This document shows, in pieces, positions 27,514 to 36,513 of a DNA stretch of 40,560 bases. The position numbers and the translations under genes are program-made. This DNA is from Candidatus Binataceae bacterium (lineage in GTDB: Bacteria; Desulfobacterota; Binatia; Binatales; Binataceae). Under the pieces are notes generated by a model that did no database searches, was not told the DNA's origin, and worked only from the letters and a program-made list of their open reading frames with translations. Each line of letters opens with the position of its first letter. Position 1 is the stretch's first letter. The DNA is taken from contig DASRHP010000017.1 in NCBI GenBank assembly GCA_035650475.1, positions 1-40,560 of the forward strand, in the 5' to 3' direction.

Positions 27514-28578
27514 ATGAAGACCGACGACGCGCGGTTTGGCGACCAGCGCCAACATCTGATGCGTACGCTATTCCCGCACGGAATTCCTACGCTGTGGTGC
27601 CCTGCGCTTACCCACTTCGATGACGACGGCGCCATCGACCGGCCGCGGATGCGCGCGCATCTTGGCTTCATGCGTCGATGGGTGCGCGGCTTTCTGATTC
27701 CCGGGAGCACCGGCGAAGGTTGGGAAATGTCCGACGCCGAAGCGGATCGCCTGCTCGATTTCATGATTGAGGAGGTTCGCGCCGTCGGCGCGCACCTGCT
27801 CATCGGCATCCTTAAGGCCGATGCCAGCCACGCGGTCGCGAGAATCAGGAACCTCGTGGCGCGGCTGATGAGGCGCACTGGATGCGCCGACGCTCTGGAG
27901 AGCCTCAGGCGCGCCGCGGTGTGCGGGTTCACGATTTGTCCGCCGACGGGAAAGGATCTGAGCCAGCGCGAAACCCAGAGCGCGCTCGAATCGGTGCTCG
28001 CGCTGGGGTTCCCGGTCTCGCTCTATCAGCTCCCGCAGATCACGCGAAACGAGATGTCGTCGGAGACAGTCGCCGCCCTCGCCAATCGCTTTCCCAACTT
28101 TTACCTGTTCAAGGACACCAGCGGCGCGGACCGCGTGGCGGTCTCGGGCTTTCGCAGCGTGTTTCTCGTTCGCGGCGCGGAGGGCGACTACGCACGCCAC
28201 CTCACCGAGGGTGGCGGCCGCTACGACGGCTTTCTGCTGAGTACCGCCAACTGTTTCGGCCGCGAGCTCAGCGCGATCATCGACGCCCTTCGCGCCGGAA
28301 ATCGAAGCGAAGCGCAGGCGTTATCGCAAAGACTGACCGCGGTCTGCAGCGAGGTATTCGAAGTTGCGGCGACGGTCGGCGCAGGCAATCCGTTCACCAA
28401 CGCGAATAAGGCGATCGACCACTTCTTCGCCCACGGCCCGTCCGCGGCCGCCGTCGCTCCTTCGCGCCTTCATTCGGGCAAGCGCCTGCCGCGCGAATTG
28501 ATCGAAGCGGCGGGCGCGGCGCTCGACCGCCACGGCCTGATGCCCGCGCGCGGCTACCTTGGCGACCATGTGGGCTGA
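27514..28578 (+). CDS. DapA/NanA-family class I aldolase
   Basis: The family forms a Schiff base with pyruvate-like substrates. The 354-residue protein has GSTGEG at 64-69, the conserved Tyr171 in SLYQLPQITRN and the Schiff-base Lys200 in YLFKDTSG, so the active site looks complete. It is longer than typical DHDPS (about 295). The excess is an Arg-rich insertion around residues 105-137, before the ICPP strand, plus a C-terminal tail. A GCGGAGA ribosome-binding sequence precedes the ATG. It is convergent with an SDR gene by 11 bases. It is likely a catabolic aldolase rather than the lysine-pathway enzyme, because no lysine gene is near; the substrate is unknown. Confidence 0.8.
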   Translation: MKTDDARFGDQRQHLMRTLFPHGIPTLWCPALTHFDDDGAIDRPRMRAHLGFMRRWVRGFLIPGSTGEGWEMSDAEADRLLDFMIEEVRAVGAHLLIGILKADASHAVARIRNLVARLMRRTGCADALESLRRAAVCGFTICPPTGKDLSQRETQSALESVLALGFPVSLYQLPQITRNEMSSETVAALANRFPNFYLFKDTSGADRVAVSGFRSVFLVRGAEGDYARHLTEGGGRYDGFLLSTANCFGRELSAIIDALRAGNRSEAQALSQRLTAVCSEVFEVAATVGAGNPFTNANKAIDHFFAHGPSAAAVAPSRLHSGKRLPRELIEAAGAALDRHGLMPARGYLGDHVG

Positions 28579-28589
28579 AGCGGCGCCGA

Positions 28590-29345
28590 TCAAAATGCGG
28601 TCCAGCCGCCGTCCACTGTCACTACGCTGCCCGTCATGAAGCTCGACTCGTCGCTGGCGAGGAAGACCGCCAGCGCCACGATCTCCTCCGGCTGTCCCAG
28701 CCGGCGCATCATGTGACGCTCGGCGAGCGCGCTCAAGATGCGCTCGCGGTCAGGCAGGTCGCGCACGAAGTTGCGCGGCATCGGCGTGTCGATGACGCCT
28801 GGACAGATCGCATTAACCCGGATTCTGCGCGGACTCAGGTCCAGTGCCATCCCACGCGTCAACATCGCGAGTCCGCCCTTGGCCGCACCGTAGGCGGTCA
28901 TGTTTTCAAGTGCAACCAGGCCGCCGATCGACGAGATGTTGATTATCGAGGCGCCCTGCCCCATCGCGGGCACCACACGCTGGCTGAGGAAATATACCGA
29001 CTTGAGATCGACGTTGTGGATGCGATCCCACTCCTCGGGTGTGGTTTCCATAAACGGCTTGCCCAGGATCACGCCGTGATTGTTATAGAGGACATCCACC
29101 TTTCCGCCGAACGCGGCGAGCGCCGCATCGACGATCGTGCGGATACCGGCCATTGAGGCTACGTCGGCCGCAACGTAAGTGATCGCGCCCGAGGACGCGA
29201 GCGCCTCGACCTCGGCCTTCGCGCCAGCGTCCAGATCGGTCGCCAGTACGCGCGCGCCCTCGGCCGCGAACATCCGGCAGGCGACGCGCCCCTGTCCGCC
29301 GGCGGCGCCTGTGATGATCGCACGCTTGCCCTTTAGACGCTCCAT
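28590..29345 (-). CDS. Short-chain dehydrogenase/reductase
   Basis: This classical SDR has 251 residues: the cofactor loop TGAAGGQG at 12-19, NNHG at 88-91 (an NNAG variant), the catalytic Ser139, Tyr152 and Lys156 (YGAAK), and the PGVIDTP region after the active site. An Asp (ATDLDA) at the end of beta-2 suggests preference for NAD(H). It is the last gene of a minus-strand run hyuA, hyuB, flavin monooxygenase, SDR, starting 33 bases after the monooxygenase stop. It may oxidise or reduce a hydroxy/keto intermediate of that pathway; the exact reaction cannot be assigned. Confidence 0.9.
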   Translation of the reverse strand: MERLKGKRAIITGAAGGQGRVACRMFAAEGARVLATDLDAGAKAEVEALASSGAITYVAADVASMAGIRTIVDAALAAFGGKVDVLYNNHGVILGKPFMETTPEEWDRIHNVDLKSVYFLSQRVVPAMGQGASIINISSIGGLVALENMTAYGAAKGGLAMLTRGMALDLSPRRIRVNAICPGVIDTPMPRNFVRDLPDRERILSALAERHMMRRLGQPEEIVALAVFLASDESSFMTGSVVTVDGGWTAF

Positions 29346-29378
29346 CGCGTAGCTCCTCGCCCGCTCCTGCGGCGGGTG

Positions 29379-30482
29379 TTAGCGCCTGAGCCCGGCCTGC
29401 TTCAGCAGCGGCATCACGGCCCGCTCGAAATACGCCAGCTCCTCATGGTAGTCGAGGAATCCAAGGATCACGCCCTCGACTCCGATCGCGCTGATTTTGC
29501 ACAACTCATCCACGACCTGCTCCGGAGTGCCGACCAGCGGATAGCCGCCCCATCCGAGGATGAAGCGCTCGCCGAAGTGCTTGATATGCTCCTGGAAGGA
29601 GCCGCTTTCGATGCCGAGCACCTTCATGATATTGGTCGCGGCGCCCCAGTCGCCTTTCTCGAGGATTTCGCGGCGCACCTCCTGCGCCTCGCGCTCGGTA
29701 TCGCGGCAGATCATCATCGCGTACATCATGATGCCGATTTCGCGACCGTAGCCGTGGGCGCGGCGATGGAGATCGGCAACCAGTTCCTTGCCGCGCTCTA
29801 TCGTATCGAGGGTCAGGAAGTTGAAATCGACCTCGCGCACCGAAAATTCGATCCCCGCGGGCGAGAAGCCAGCGTTGACCAGCACCGGCCACGGCTTCTG
29901 GAGCGGCTTGGGATGCGCCTGGCCCTGGCGGATATGAAAATATCTGCCGTCGAAGTCGAACGGCGATTCCTCCGTCCACAGCCGCTTGACCGCGCCCAAC
30001 CACTCGGCGCCGTAGGCGTAGCGCTCGTCGTGCTCGCGCTGGGGCGCGCCGAACATTTCCATCTCCGGCGTGAACCACCCCATCACGATGTTCAGGCCGA
30101 AGCGGCCGTTGGAGATGTGGTCGACGGTGACGCACTGCTTGGCGGCGACGATCGGATGGACGGTTGGCACGTGCGAGGTTGAAAACACCATGATGCGCTC
30201 GGTGGCGGCGGCGAGCGCGGCGGCCCAGGTGTAGGTTTCGAAGCAGATGCCGTTGAAATCGGTGGTGCCGCCGAAGCCGCGCCAACGCGCGATCGGCACC
30301 AGCATCTCGAAGCCGATCGCCTCGGCGCGCCGCGCGATCGCGAGCGTATGCTCCCAGGTTGCGCGATAGGTGGTCGGCGCGTGCGACACCGTCAGCCCGT
30401 TGCTGCAATTGGTGCCGAAGAGCCCCAGCTTGAGCTTCTGGTCGTTGTACAGCGGGCAGTTCGGGCGTTCGATTTGGGCCAT
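29379..30482 (-). CDS. LLM-class flavin monooxygenase, RutA/SfnG-like
   Basis: Luciferase-like monooxygenases use reduced FMN and oxygen to open rings or cleave C-S or C-N bonds. The 367-residue product has the sequence style of RutA and SfnG: LGLFGTNCSNGLTVS near the start, FEMLVPIARWRGFGGTTDF, HVPTVHPIVAAKQCVTVDHI and GRFGLNIVMGW. An upstream open frame overlaps hyuB, but the ATG at 30482 fits both the family and a 25-base gap to the hyuB stop. As part of the hydantoinase-type operon it may act on a heterocyclic or amide compound. RutA itself opens uracil; no other rut gene is here. Reduced flavin must come from elsewhere. Confidence 0.87.
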   Translation of the reverse strand: MAQIERPNCPLYNDQKLKLGLFGTNCSNGLTVSHAPTTYRATWEHTLAIARRAEAIGFEMLVPIARWRGFGGTTDFNGICFETYTWAAALAAATERIMVFSTSHVPTVHPIVAAKQCVTVDHISNGRFGLNIVMGWFTPEMEMFGAPQREHDERYAYGAEWLGAVKRLWTEESPFDFDGRYFHIRQGQAHPKPLQKPWPVLVNAGFSPAGIEFSVREVDFNFLTLDTIERGKELVADLHRRAHGYGREIGIMMYAMMICRDTEREAQEVRREILEKGDWGAATNIMKVLGIESGSFQEHIKHFGERFILGWGGYPLVGTPEQVVDELCKISAIGVEGVILGFLDYHEELAYFERAVMPLLKQAGLRR

Positions 30483-30507
30483 CGTATAGTCCCGCGCGCT
30501 TGCGCGC

Positions 30508-32337
30508 TCATGCGCGCCGCTCCCCGCGCAGCGCGGCGCGCCAGCGGGCGGTTGCTTCGCGATCCACCGCCAGCGATTCGTCGTCAATCCGTCCGGTGAA
30601 GACGACGCCGTAGGTCTGCCGCGCCTTCTCCATCGAGACCCATCCTTCGAGCACGTCGGCGCGTACCAGCTCCGGGTCGCGCTCGAGCGGGCTACCGTAG
30701 CCGCCGCCTCCGGTATCCACTCCGACGATGTATTCGCCGGGCTGGATCTGCTCGGCCGAAACCGCGGGCAGCGGATGCTCGCTGCCTTCGCGGTCGAGCT
30801 TGGCGGCATACGAAGCCTGCCCGGGATGGCCGCCGAGCACGCCTTTGGGCGGATAGTGATGGCCGTCGAGCGGATAGGCAACCATCATCGTATCGCGCCG
30901 CGGCCCGTAAACCACGCGCGCGCCGGGCGCCCCACGAAAGCGCCCTGCGCCGCCGCTGTCGGTGAGCAGGCGAACACTCTTGTAAACGATCGGATATTTC
31001 TGTTCGTCGATCTCGACGCTGTCGCGGTACATCAGGCCGGCTACCACGGGCAGACCGTAATTGATCCAGCCGTCGTTATGTGGGGTGCCGGGGCCGCCGT
31101 TGGCGCCCATGAAAAGCTGATTGACGTAGGGCGCGCCTGTACGCCGAAAGTCGCCCCCCGAGATAACGCCGTAGCCCGGGCCCATCCCGAGACCGCCCTC
31201 GGCAAGTCCGTAGCCGGGGCCGAGCTGCGCGAAGGCGGCCTGCGTGATGTTGACCAGGCGGTCGCCGATGTTGGTCGTCGCAACCGAACACGAGGTCGGA
31301 AAGCGCGGGATGCCGACTACGCAGTTCTCGCGCAGGTGGACGGTGATGCGGCGGAAGCTGCCCGCGTTGTGCGGCACCCCGGGATCGATCGAATTGAATA
31401 TCCCGGTGACCACGTTGTTGATCGCGCAGGTCTTCGACTCGTTGAGCCCGCACGGCACGCAGTCGATATTGTCGCGCAGATCGATCTCGACCCGCCCCTC
31501 GGCTGCGTCGATTGTGACTTTGACCTTCAGCGGCACGCCGTCGGGCACGGCCGGGAACGGATCGTGGGCGCCGACGCCGACGAAGCTCGCCGAGGGAAGC
31601 GCGCTCAGCGCATGCGCCATCCGCCGTTCGGAGTAGTCAAACCATTCGCGCACGAAGCGCGCGATGAGCGGCTTGCCGAAACGCGCCACCAGCTCCTTGA
31701 GCCGGCGCTCGCCGATCCGCGCCGCCCCGAGCATCGCCAGGTAGTCGCCGTACCATTGCTCAGCGACGCGGATACGCCGGCGGCACATCCGAATGATGTC
31801 CTCGATGTCGTGAAAGTTGCGCTGAATCCGCACGCAGGGAAAGTTCAGCGCGCCCTCCTCGTAAACGTCGCCGGCAAACGGCATGTAGGTGGTTGGCAGG
31901 CTGTTGCCGCAGTCCGCCTGATGGGCCTTGGCGCAACAGGTGAAGAGATGCTCGCCGTCGACGAAGACCGGGACCAGGATCGTATGGTCGGCGCTGTGGG
32001 TATTGCCGAGATAGACGTCGTTGTGCAGAAACGCGTCGCCCTCGGCGAGGTCCGGATGCAAATTGCACATCGCCTCGGTCAGGAACTGCGAGCCGAAGAC
32101 GTGGACCGGCAAGCCCTCGGCCGAGGCGAGCAGCTGGTTGTCGCCGGTGACCAGTGAGCAGGAGAAATCGCGCGCCATGTTGAGCACGGCGGAGCGCCCC
32201 GAGCGCAGCAGCGTATTGGTCATCTCGCGGCAGACGCTGTCCAGGCGGTTGGCGATCACCGCCAGCAGCGCCGGGTCGAGCGCCGCGACGGAATCGCCGT
32301 CGATCGGCGCGTCCAGGGCTTTCGTAGATTCAGGCAT
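30508..32337 (-). CDS. hyuB: Hydantoinase/oxoprolinase family B subunit
   Basis: HyuB-type subunits pair with HyuA in ATP-dependent N-methylhydantoinase, 5-oxoprolinase or ketone/acetophenone carboxylase complexes. The 609-residue product has the standard blocks RDFSCSLVTGDNQLLA, GDAFLHNDVYLGNTH, CAKAHQADCG, GLNESKTCAINNV and TGGGGYGSPLERDPE. The chosen ATG at 32337 overlaps the hyuA stop by eight bases, as expected for coupled subunits; a longer frame would extend into hyuA without conservation. The spacing to the flavin monooxygenase is 25 bases. The two subunits alone do not tell hydrolysis from carboxylation, and no third carboxylase subunit is seen. Confidence 0.92.
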   Translation of the reverse strand: MPESTKALDAPIDGDSVAALDPALLAVIANRLDSVCREMTNTLLRSGRSAVLNMARDFSCSLVTGDNQLLASAEGLPVHVFGSQFLTEAMCNLHPDLAEGDAFLHNDVYLGNTHSADHTILVPVFVDGEHLFTCCAKAHQADCGNSLPTTYMPFAGDVYEEGALNFPCVRIQRNFHDIEDIIRMCRRRIRVAEQWYGDYLAMLGAARIGERRLKELVARFGKPLIARFVREWFDYSERRMAHALSALPSASFVGVGAHDPFPAVPDGVPLKVKVTIDAAEGRVEIDLRDNIDCVPCGLNESKTCAINNVVTGIFNSIDPGVPHNAGSFRRITVHLRENCVVGIPRFPTSCSVATTNIGDRLVNITQAAFAQLGPGYGLAEGGLGMGPGYGVISGGDFRRTGAPYVNQLFMGANGGPGTPHNDGWINYGLPVVAGLMYRDSVEIDEQKYPIVYKSVRLLTDSGGAGRFRGAPGARVVYGPRRDTMMVAYPLDGHHYPPKGVLGGHPGQASYAAKLDREGSEHPLPAVSAEQIQPGEYIVGVDTGGGGYGSPLERDPELVRADVLEGWVSMEKARQTYGVVFTGRIDDESLAVDREATARWRAALRGERRA

Positions 32338-34411
32338 CGCCAACCTCGAGCAGATAGTTATGCAATTCGGTAACTCGCGCGCGGCTGCCCGGATAGACGA
32401 CGATCGTAGTCGTTGGCTCATCGACAATCGCCGGCCCGTCGATCGTCATCCCGGGCGCAAGCCGGTCGCCGTGATAGCGCGGGGTCTCCATCTCGCCGCG
32501 TCCGGCAAAGAACGCGGGGCGGCGCATCCTGGGCACCGGCAGAGCGGCTGCGCGCGCCGGCGCCTTGGTAAGCGGCGGGCCCTCGAGCTCGGCGCTCAGT
32601 CTGCCGCGCCAGTAAATGCATTCGAGCTGCTGGCCAGGCTCTTTGACCGCGAAGACGCGGTCGTGCTCGCGATGGAACGCCTCGATCAGCGCGTCGAGGT
32701 CGGCCGGGCCGTCGAATCCCCCCTTGGCCAGTGCGACGTCGAGCTCCCATACCTGGTAAGGGTAGCGCGCCTCGACGAAATATTCGCGCCGGAAACGGCG
32801 CAGCCCGCGCTCGCGCAATTCGGATTCGAAACGATCCATCTCGGCCGTAATTCCAGCCAGCACGCGGTTCACCTCGGCGTAGGGAAAGTCACCGGTATAG
32901 GCGAATTTGCTCTGGGTGAATTCGGCCACGATGTCGGAGTACTGGCCGCCACACGCGCTGAGCGCGCCGGCGGTGCGCGGCACCAGCACTTGGCGGCATC
33001 CAAGCTCGCGCGCGATCGGCAGGATGTTCAGCCCGGCCGCACCGCCGCCCGCGACCAGCAGGCTCTCGCGCGGGTCGATGCCCTGGTTGATCGTGATATC
33101 CTTTATCGCGCTGACCATGTGGTCGCCCGCGATCTGCATGATCGCGCGCGCGGCGTCCTTGACGCTGCCGCCGATCCGCGACGCGATCGTGCCCACGGCG
33201 GTCTCGGCCGCGCGCGCGTCGAGCCGCATCCGGCCGTCCAGGAAGTATTCCGGATCGAGGTAACCGAGCACGAGCGCCGCGTCGGTGACCGTGGGATGGA
33301 CGCCGCCCGCGCCGTAGCATGCGGGGCCGGGCTCGGCGCGTGCGCTCTGAGGGCCGACGCGCAGCATCCCGCCCGGATCGATCCACGCGATTGAGCCGCC
33401 GCCAGCGCCGATGCTCCTGACGTCGACCGACGCCATCCCGGTGATATGCCCGATGAACGGCGGCCCAAGCCATGTCTCGCGGGTGAACTTGATCATCCCG
33501 CCGTGCACCAGGCTGACGTCGAAACTGGTGCCGCCGGTGTCGCACACGATGAGGTCGCGGCGGCCGGCTTCAGCCTCGGCATACGTGCGCCCGGCCACCG
33601 GCGCCATCGCCGGCCCTGACTTGACGAGATAGATCGGACGTTGAACCACGTCGCCCACGTGCATCACGCCACCGAACGAGGTCGCAACCAAGAGCTGGCC
33701 CTTGAAGCCGGCCGCGCGCAAGTCCTTTTCCATGCCGCGCAGATGGTTCTGCATCAGCGGCTTGAGCGAGGCGTCAATCGCCGTCGCCGACGCGCGCCGG
33801 TATTCGCGGATTATCGGATTGAGCTGATGCGAGAGCGTGTAGGGGACGCCGGGCAGCTCGCTCTCAATAAGCCGGCCGAGCGCGAGCTCGTGGGCCGGAT
33901 TGGCGGGCGACCACAGCAGGCATACCGCAACCGCCTCGACCCGGCGCGCATCGACCCGGCGCAGAACCTCGCGCGCCTGCGCCTCATCGAGCGGGATCAC
34001 CACGCCGCCTTCGGAGTCGACGCGCTCGCGGATCTCAAAGGTCAGCCGGCGCGCTATATAGGGCTCCGCCGGGGGATAGGCGAGGTTAAACGGGTCGAGC
34101 TTACCGCCCTCGCGCAGCACGAGGACGTCGGGAAAGCCCTCAGTGACCAGAAACGCGGTGCGCGCGGTGGCGCGCTCGATGATCGCGTTGGTGGCGTGCG
34201 TGGTGCCGTAGATGAGCAGGTCAGTCGCGGCGAGCAGGTCGCCCATGCCGCGTCCGAGCTGCTCGGCCGTCATCTTGAGCGCGCCCTCGATACCCCCGAA
34301 GATGCGGCCGTAAGTGGTAGGCGACTTGCCGAGCACGAGGTTGCCCTGCTCGTCGGCCAGCACGAGGTCGGTGAACGTGCCCCCGGTGTCAATCGCGATG
34401 CGATAGCCCAC
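32330..34411 (-). CDS. hyuA: Hydantoinase/oxoprolinase family A subunit
   Basis: The A subunit is the ASKHA-fold ATPase partner of HyuB. The 693-residue product begins at a GTG with a GGGGAGG ribosome-binding sequence five bases before it. Its first motif is DTGGTFTDL (8-16), the N-terminal phosphate-binding loop, with GTTHATNAII shortly after. The second ATPase lobe has CDTGGTSFDVSLV, IGAGGGSIAWID and a glycine-rich GGGAAGLN. The C-terminal third is the usual beta-rich region. GTG/ATG pairs at 34435/34432 are possible alternative starts but lack a ribosome-binding site. It is the first gene of the minus-strand catabolic operon. Confidence 0.93.
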   Translation of the reverse strand: MGYRIAIDTGGTFTDLVLADEQGNLVLGKSPTTYGRIFGGIEGALKMTAEQLGRGMGDLLAATDLLIYGTTHATNAIIERATARTAFLVTEGFPDVLVLREGGKLDPFNLAYPPAEPYIARRLTFEIRERVDSEGGVVIPLDEAQAREVLRRVDARRVEAVAVCLLWSPANPAHELALGRLIESELPGVPYTLSHQLNPIIREYRRASATAIDASLKPLMQNHLRGMEKDLRAAGFKGQLLVATSFGGVMHVGDVVQRPIYLVKSGPAMAPVAGRTYAEAEAGRRDLIVCDTGGTSFDVSLVHGGMIKFTRETWLGPPFIGHITGMASVDVRSIGAGGGSIAWIDPGGMLRVGPQSARAEPGPACYGAGGVHPTVTDAALVLGYLDPEYFLDGRMRLDARAAETAVGTIASRIGGSVKDAARAIMQIAGDHMVSAIKDITINQGIDPRESLLVAGGGAAGLNILPIARELGCRQVLVPRTAGALSACGGQYSDIVAEFTQSKFAYTGDFPYAEVNRVLAGITAEMDRFESELRERGLRRFRREYFVEARYPYQVWELDVALAKGGFDGPADLDALIEAFHREHDRVFAVKEPGQQLECIYWRGRLSAELEGPPLTKAPARAAALPVPRMRRPAFFAGRGEMETPRYHGDRLAPGMTIDGPAIVDEPTTTIVVYPGSRARVTELHNYLLEVGDA

Positions 34412-34509
34412 GCGGTCCTCCCCGTCGCGCATCACGATTTAGCAGAAGCGCAGGCCGGCGCAAACGGGAAAATGCCGGCGCCTTGGGACGGTGCGCTGAG
34501 CGGCTTTCC

Positions 34510-34537
34510 TTGACAGTTCGAGAGCCGCCGATCTAGG
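34510..34537 (+). promoter_or_regulatory. Possible promoter of the metallo-hydrolase gene
   Basis: A perfect TTGACA (34510-34515) is followed after 16 bases by TCTAGG (34532-34537), a poor -10. It lies about 50 bases before the ATG at 34588, in the divergent gap opposite hyuA. Only the -35 is convincing. Confidence 0.3.
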
Positions 34538-34587
34538 GTTTGCCGGCTATTTCCGCATCAAACACCCAACCGAGGGGAGAAGAAATT

Positions 34588-35364
34588 ATGGCCGAAGGCA
34601 AAGCGAAGAAAATGTGGGCGCTCCCCGGCGCTCAGCTCACCGCGCCCGCGTCGCTCCTGATGCACGGCGGCGACAACACCTTGCTCGACCTCCCGTGCCC
34701 CTCCTTCCTGATCGAGCATCCCAAAGGCCTGGTGCTCTTCGACACCGGGTGTAACGCCAAGATCATCGACGACGCGGTCGGCTACTGGGGCGAGGTCGCC
34801 AAGGCACTGCCGATCAAGTGGAGTAAGTCCGACACGCTCGACAAGCAGGTCGAAGGGGTGGGCTACAAGCCGTCCGACGTGAAGTACGTCATCCTTTCGC
34901 ACTCGCACCTCGACCATTCCGGCGGCCTGACCTACTTTCCCAAGGCCAAGTTCCTGGTCGGAGCGCGCGAGCTGCAATACGCCTACTGGCCCGACCCAGA
35001 CCGCCGCTGGGCCTTCATCCTCAACGACTTCATCCCAACCCGCGCCTACGACTGGCTGGAGCTCGACCACGACCTCGACCTGTTCGGCGACGGCGCGCTG
35101 CAATTTCTCTACACGCCGGGCCATACGCCGGGCGAATGCTCGCTGCTGGTGAACCTGCCCAACCGCAAGTTCATCCTGACCGGCGACACCGTGCATCTGC
35201 GCGCCGCGCTCAATCAGGAGGCGACGATGCCGATCGACACCGACCCGATCCAGGCGACGCTTTCGCTCAAGCGGGTCAAGGCGATCCGCGACATGCAGGG
35301 CGCAACCGTGTGGATCACGCACGACCCCGACGACTGGAAGGAACATCCGCACCGGGTCGAGTAG
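34588..35364 (+). CDS. MBL-fold metallo-hydrolase, N-acyl homoserine lactonase-like
   Basis: The 258-residue protein has the dinuclear zinc motif SHSHLDHSGG with His105, His107, Asp109 and His110, then TPGHTPGE (third His), LTGDTVH (bridging Asp) and ITHDPDDW near the end. The layout (MWALPGAQLT, LDLPCPSFLIEHP at the N-terminus) resembles the lactonase AiiA group, which opens homoserine lactones. A strong GAGGGGAG lies before the ATG at 34588, which excludes the longer frame. No signal peptide is visible, so it is cytoplasmic. It may hydrolyse a lactone in the surrounding catabolism rather than quench signalling. The FmdB gene follows by 15 bases. Confidence 0.85.
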   Translation: MAEGKAKKMWALPGAQLTAPASLLMHGGDNTLLDLPCPSFLIEHPKGLVLFDTGCNAKIIDDAVGYWGEVAKALPIKWSKSDTLDKQVEGVGYKPSDVKYVILSHSHLDHSGGLTYFPKAKFLVGARELQYAYWPDPDRRWAFILNDFIPTRAYDWLELDHDLDLFGDGALQFLYTPGHTPGECSLLVNLPNRKFILTGDTVHLRAALNQEATMPIDTDPIQATLSLKRVKAIRDMQGATVWITHDPDDWKEHPHRVE

Positions 35365-35379
35365 CGCGGAACTTCGGCG

Positions 35380-35883
35380 GTGCCGCTTTACGAGTGCAGA
35401 TGCGAGCGGTGCGAGCTGACCTTTGAGGTGCTCGCACCGCTCAGCGCTTCGCGGATGCGCTCGCGGCCGTGTCCGGAGTGCGGGCGTCCCGCGCGGCGCA
35501 TCATCTCGGCCGTCAGCTTTGCGTTGGGCGGCGCGCGCGCGTCCGAATCGGATGGCGCGCCGTCGCGTGATCGCTCACGTCCCGACGTAACCAAGCTGAA
35601 GGTGCCGCCGAGCGCACGGCTGTGCTGGATGGACGACCGGTCGGCGGCGCGGCTGGCCGCCTACAAGCACGGGCGCGGCGCGGAGTACGACGACGTGGTG
35701 GCGGCGCGCGAGGAGAAGCGCAAGCAGCGCGGCGAGCCGCAGCCGGCGGCCCACGCGCACAGTCATTCGCACTCGCCGCTCAGCGACCCGGTGGTGTTCA
35801 AGCATCGGGCCGAGGCCGCCGCACGCAGGGCCAAGGTCGCCGAGTCGAAGGACGTCGCACGCCGTCCGCTTAAGCCCGCCTGA
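35380..35883 (+). CDS. FmdB-family zinc ribbon protein with extended His-rich tail
   Basis: The first 40 residues are an FmdB putative regulatory zinc ribbon: MPLYECRCERC with Cys8 and Cys11, and CPECG with Cys31 and Cys34. The remaining 127 residues are charged and disordered-looking, with a short His/Ser run (HAHSHSHSH) near position 125. FmdB proteins are usually 70-110 residues, so this one is long. The GTG at 35380 fits the family start and lies 15 bases after the hydrolase stop, so they probably share a transcript. FmdB genes are often next to amidase or formamidase genes, but the molecular role is unknown. Confidence 0.75.
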   Translation: MPLYECRCERCELTFEVLAPLSASRMRSRPCPECGRPARRIISAVSFALGGARASESDGAPSRDRSRPDVTKLKVPPSARLCWMDDRSAARLAAYKHGRGAEYDDVVAAREEKRKQRGEPQPAAHAHSHSHSPLSDPVVFKHRAEAAARRAKVAESKDVARRPLKPA

Positions 35884-35951
35884 GTTTTCCGCGGCGCGGG
35901 CGAAGGCTCGCACCGTCCGCCTCTGCCACCCGACACCCCGACCGGAGCTGA

Positions 35952-36497
35952 CTAATTGGCGCCGGCCGCCGCGCTCTGGGGATTCTGGCCGCCGGTGTAG
36001 ATGATCGCGATCCCGCTTAGGTAGTGGCCGGCGTGCCCCTGCTCGCCCACCTGCGGCAGATGATAGCGCTCGGATACGTTGGCTCCGGCCCGTTCTTCGC
36101 CGAGCGTCGTGTGCGGTCCAGGTGCATAGCCCGGTACCATCGGGCCCAGCTCCTGATCGCGATCGGCGGTAAGCACGATAGCGTCGGCGCCCGTCTGACA
36201 TGCCTTGCGCTTGAGTATTGCAAGCACGTCGGAATCCTTGACGCCCTCGTCACCCCAGGCATCAACGATCGCGATCTGCTGATGGGCGGCGTCGGGCATT
36301 GCATGCAGCACGGGCATAGGGCAATCGGGCGCCTTGGCCGGGCGCAAGTAGCCGCTCATCGGGCTGACGATTGCCTCTGGCGGCGGAGGCGCGGTCGCGC
36401 CGCATCCCAAGCCCGACGCGGTGGTCGCCAGCATCAGCGCGCCGAGGGCCACACCGGACAGCCCTGTACGTGCGCCTAACAAACGTCCGAAAGACAC
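35952..36497 (-). CDS. Putative exported protein, unknown function
   Basis: I do not recognise this 181-residue product. From the GTG at 36497, which has a GGGGAG ribosome-binding sequence six bases before it, a signal-like N-terminus MSFGRLLGARTGL leads into a hydrophobic stretch ending at Cys32 (GLGCG), which may be an imperfect lipobox. The middle has a repetitive-looking DAWGDEGVKDSDVLAILKR and KACQTGADAIVLTAD, a pattern seen in small periplasmic proteins with a Cys-Gly-Ala-Asp turn. It starts 16 bases after the stop of the preceding lipoprotein gene on the same strand. Confidence 0.7.
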   Translation of the reverse strand: MSFGRLLGARTGLSGVALGALMLATTASGLGCGATAPPPPEAIVSPMSGYLRPAKAPDCPMPVLHAMPDAAHQQIAIVDAWGDEGVKDSDVLAILKRKACQTGADAIVLTADRDQELGPMVPGYAPGPHTTLGEERAGANVSERYHLPQVGEQGHAGHYLSGIAIIYTGGQNPQSAAAGAN

Positions 36498-36513
36498 AAC
36501 GGCTCCCCAAATT

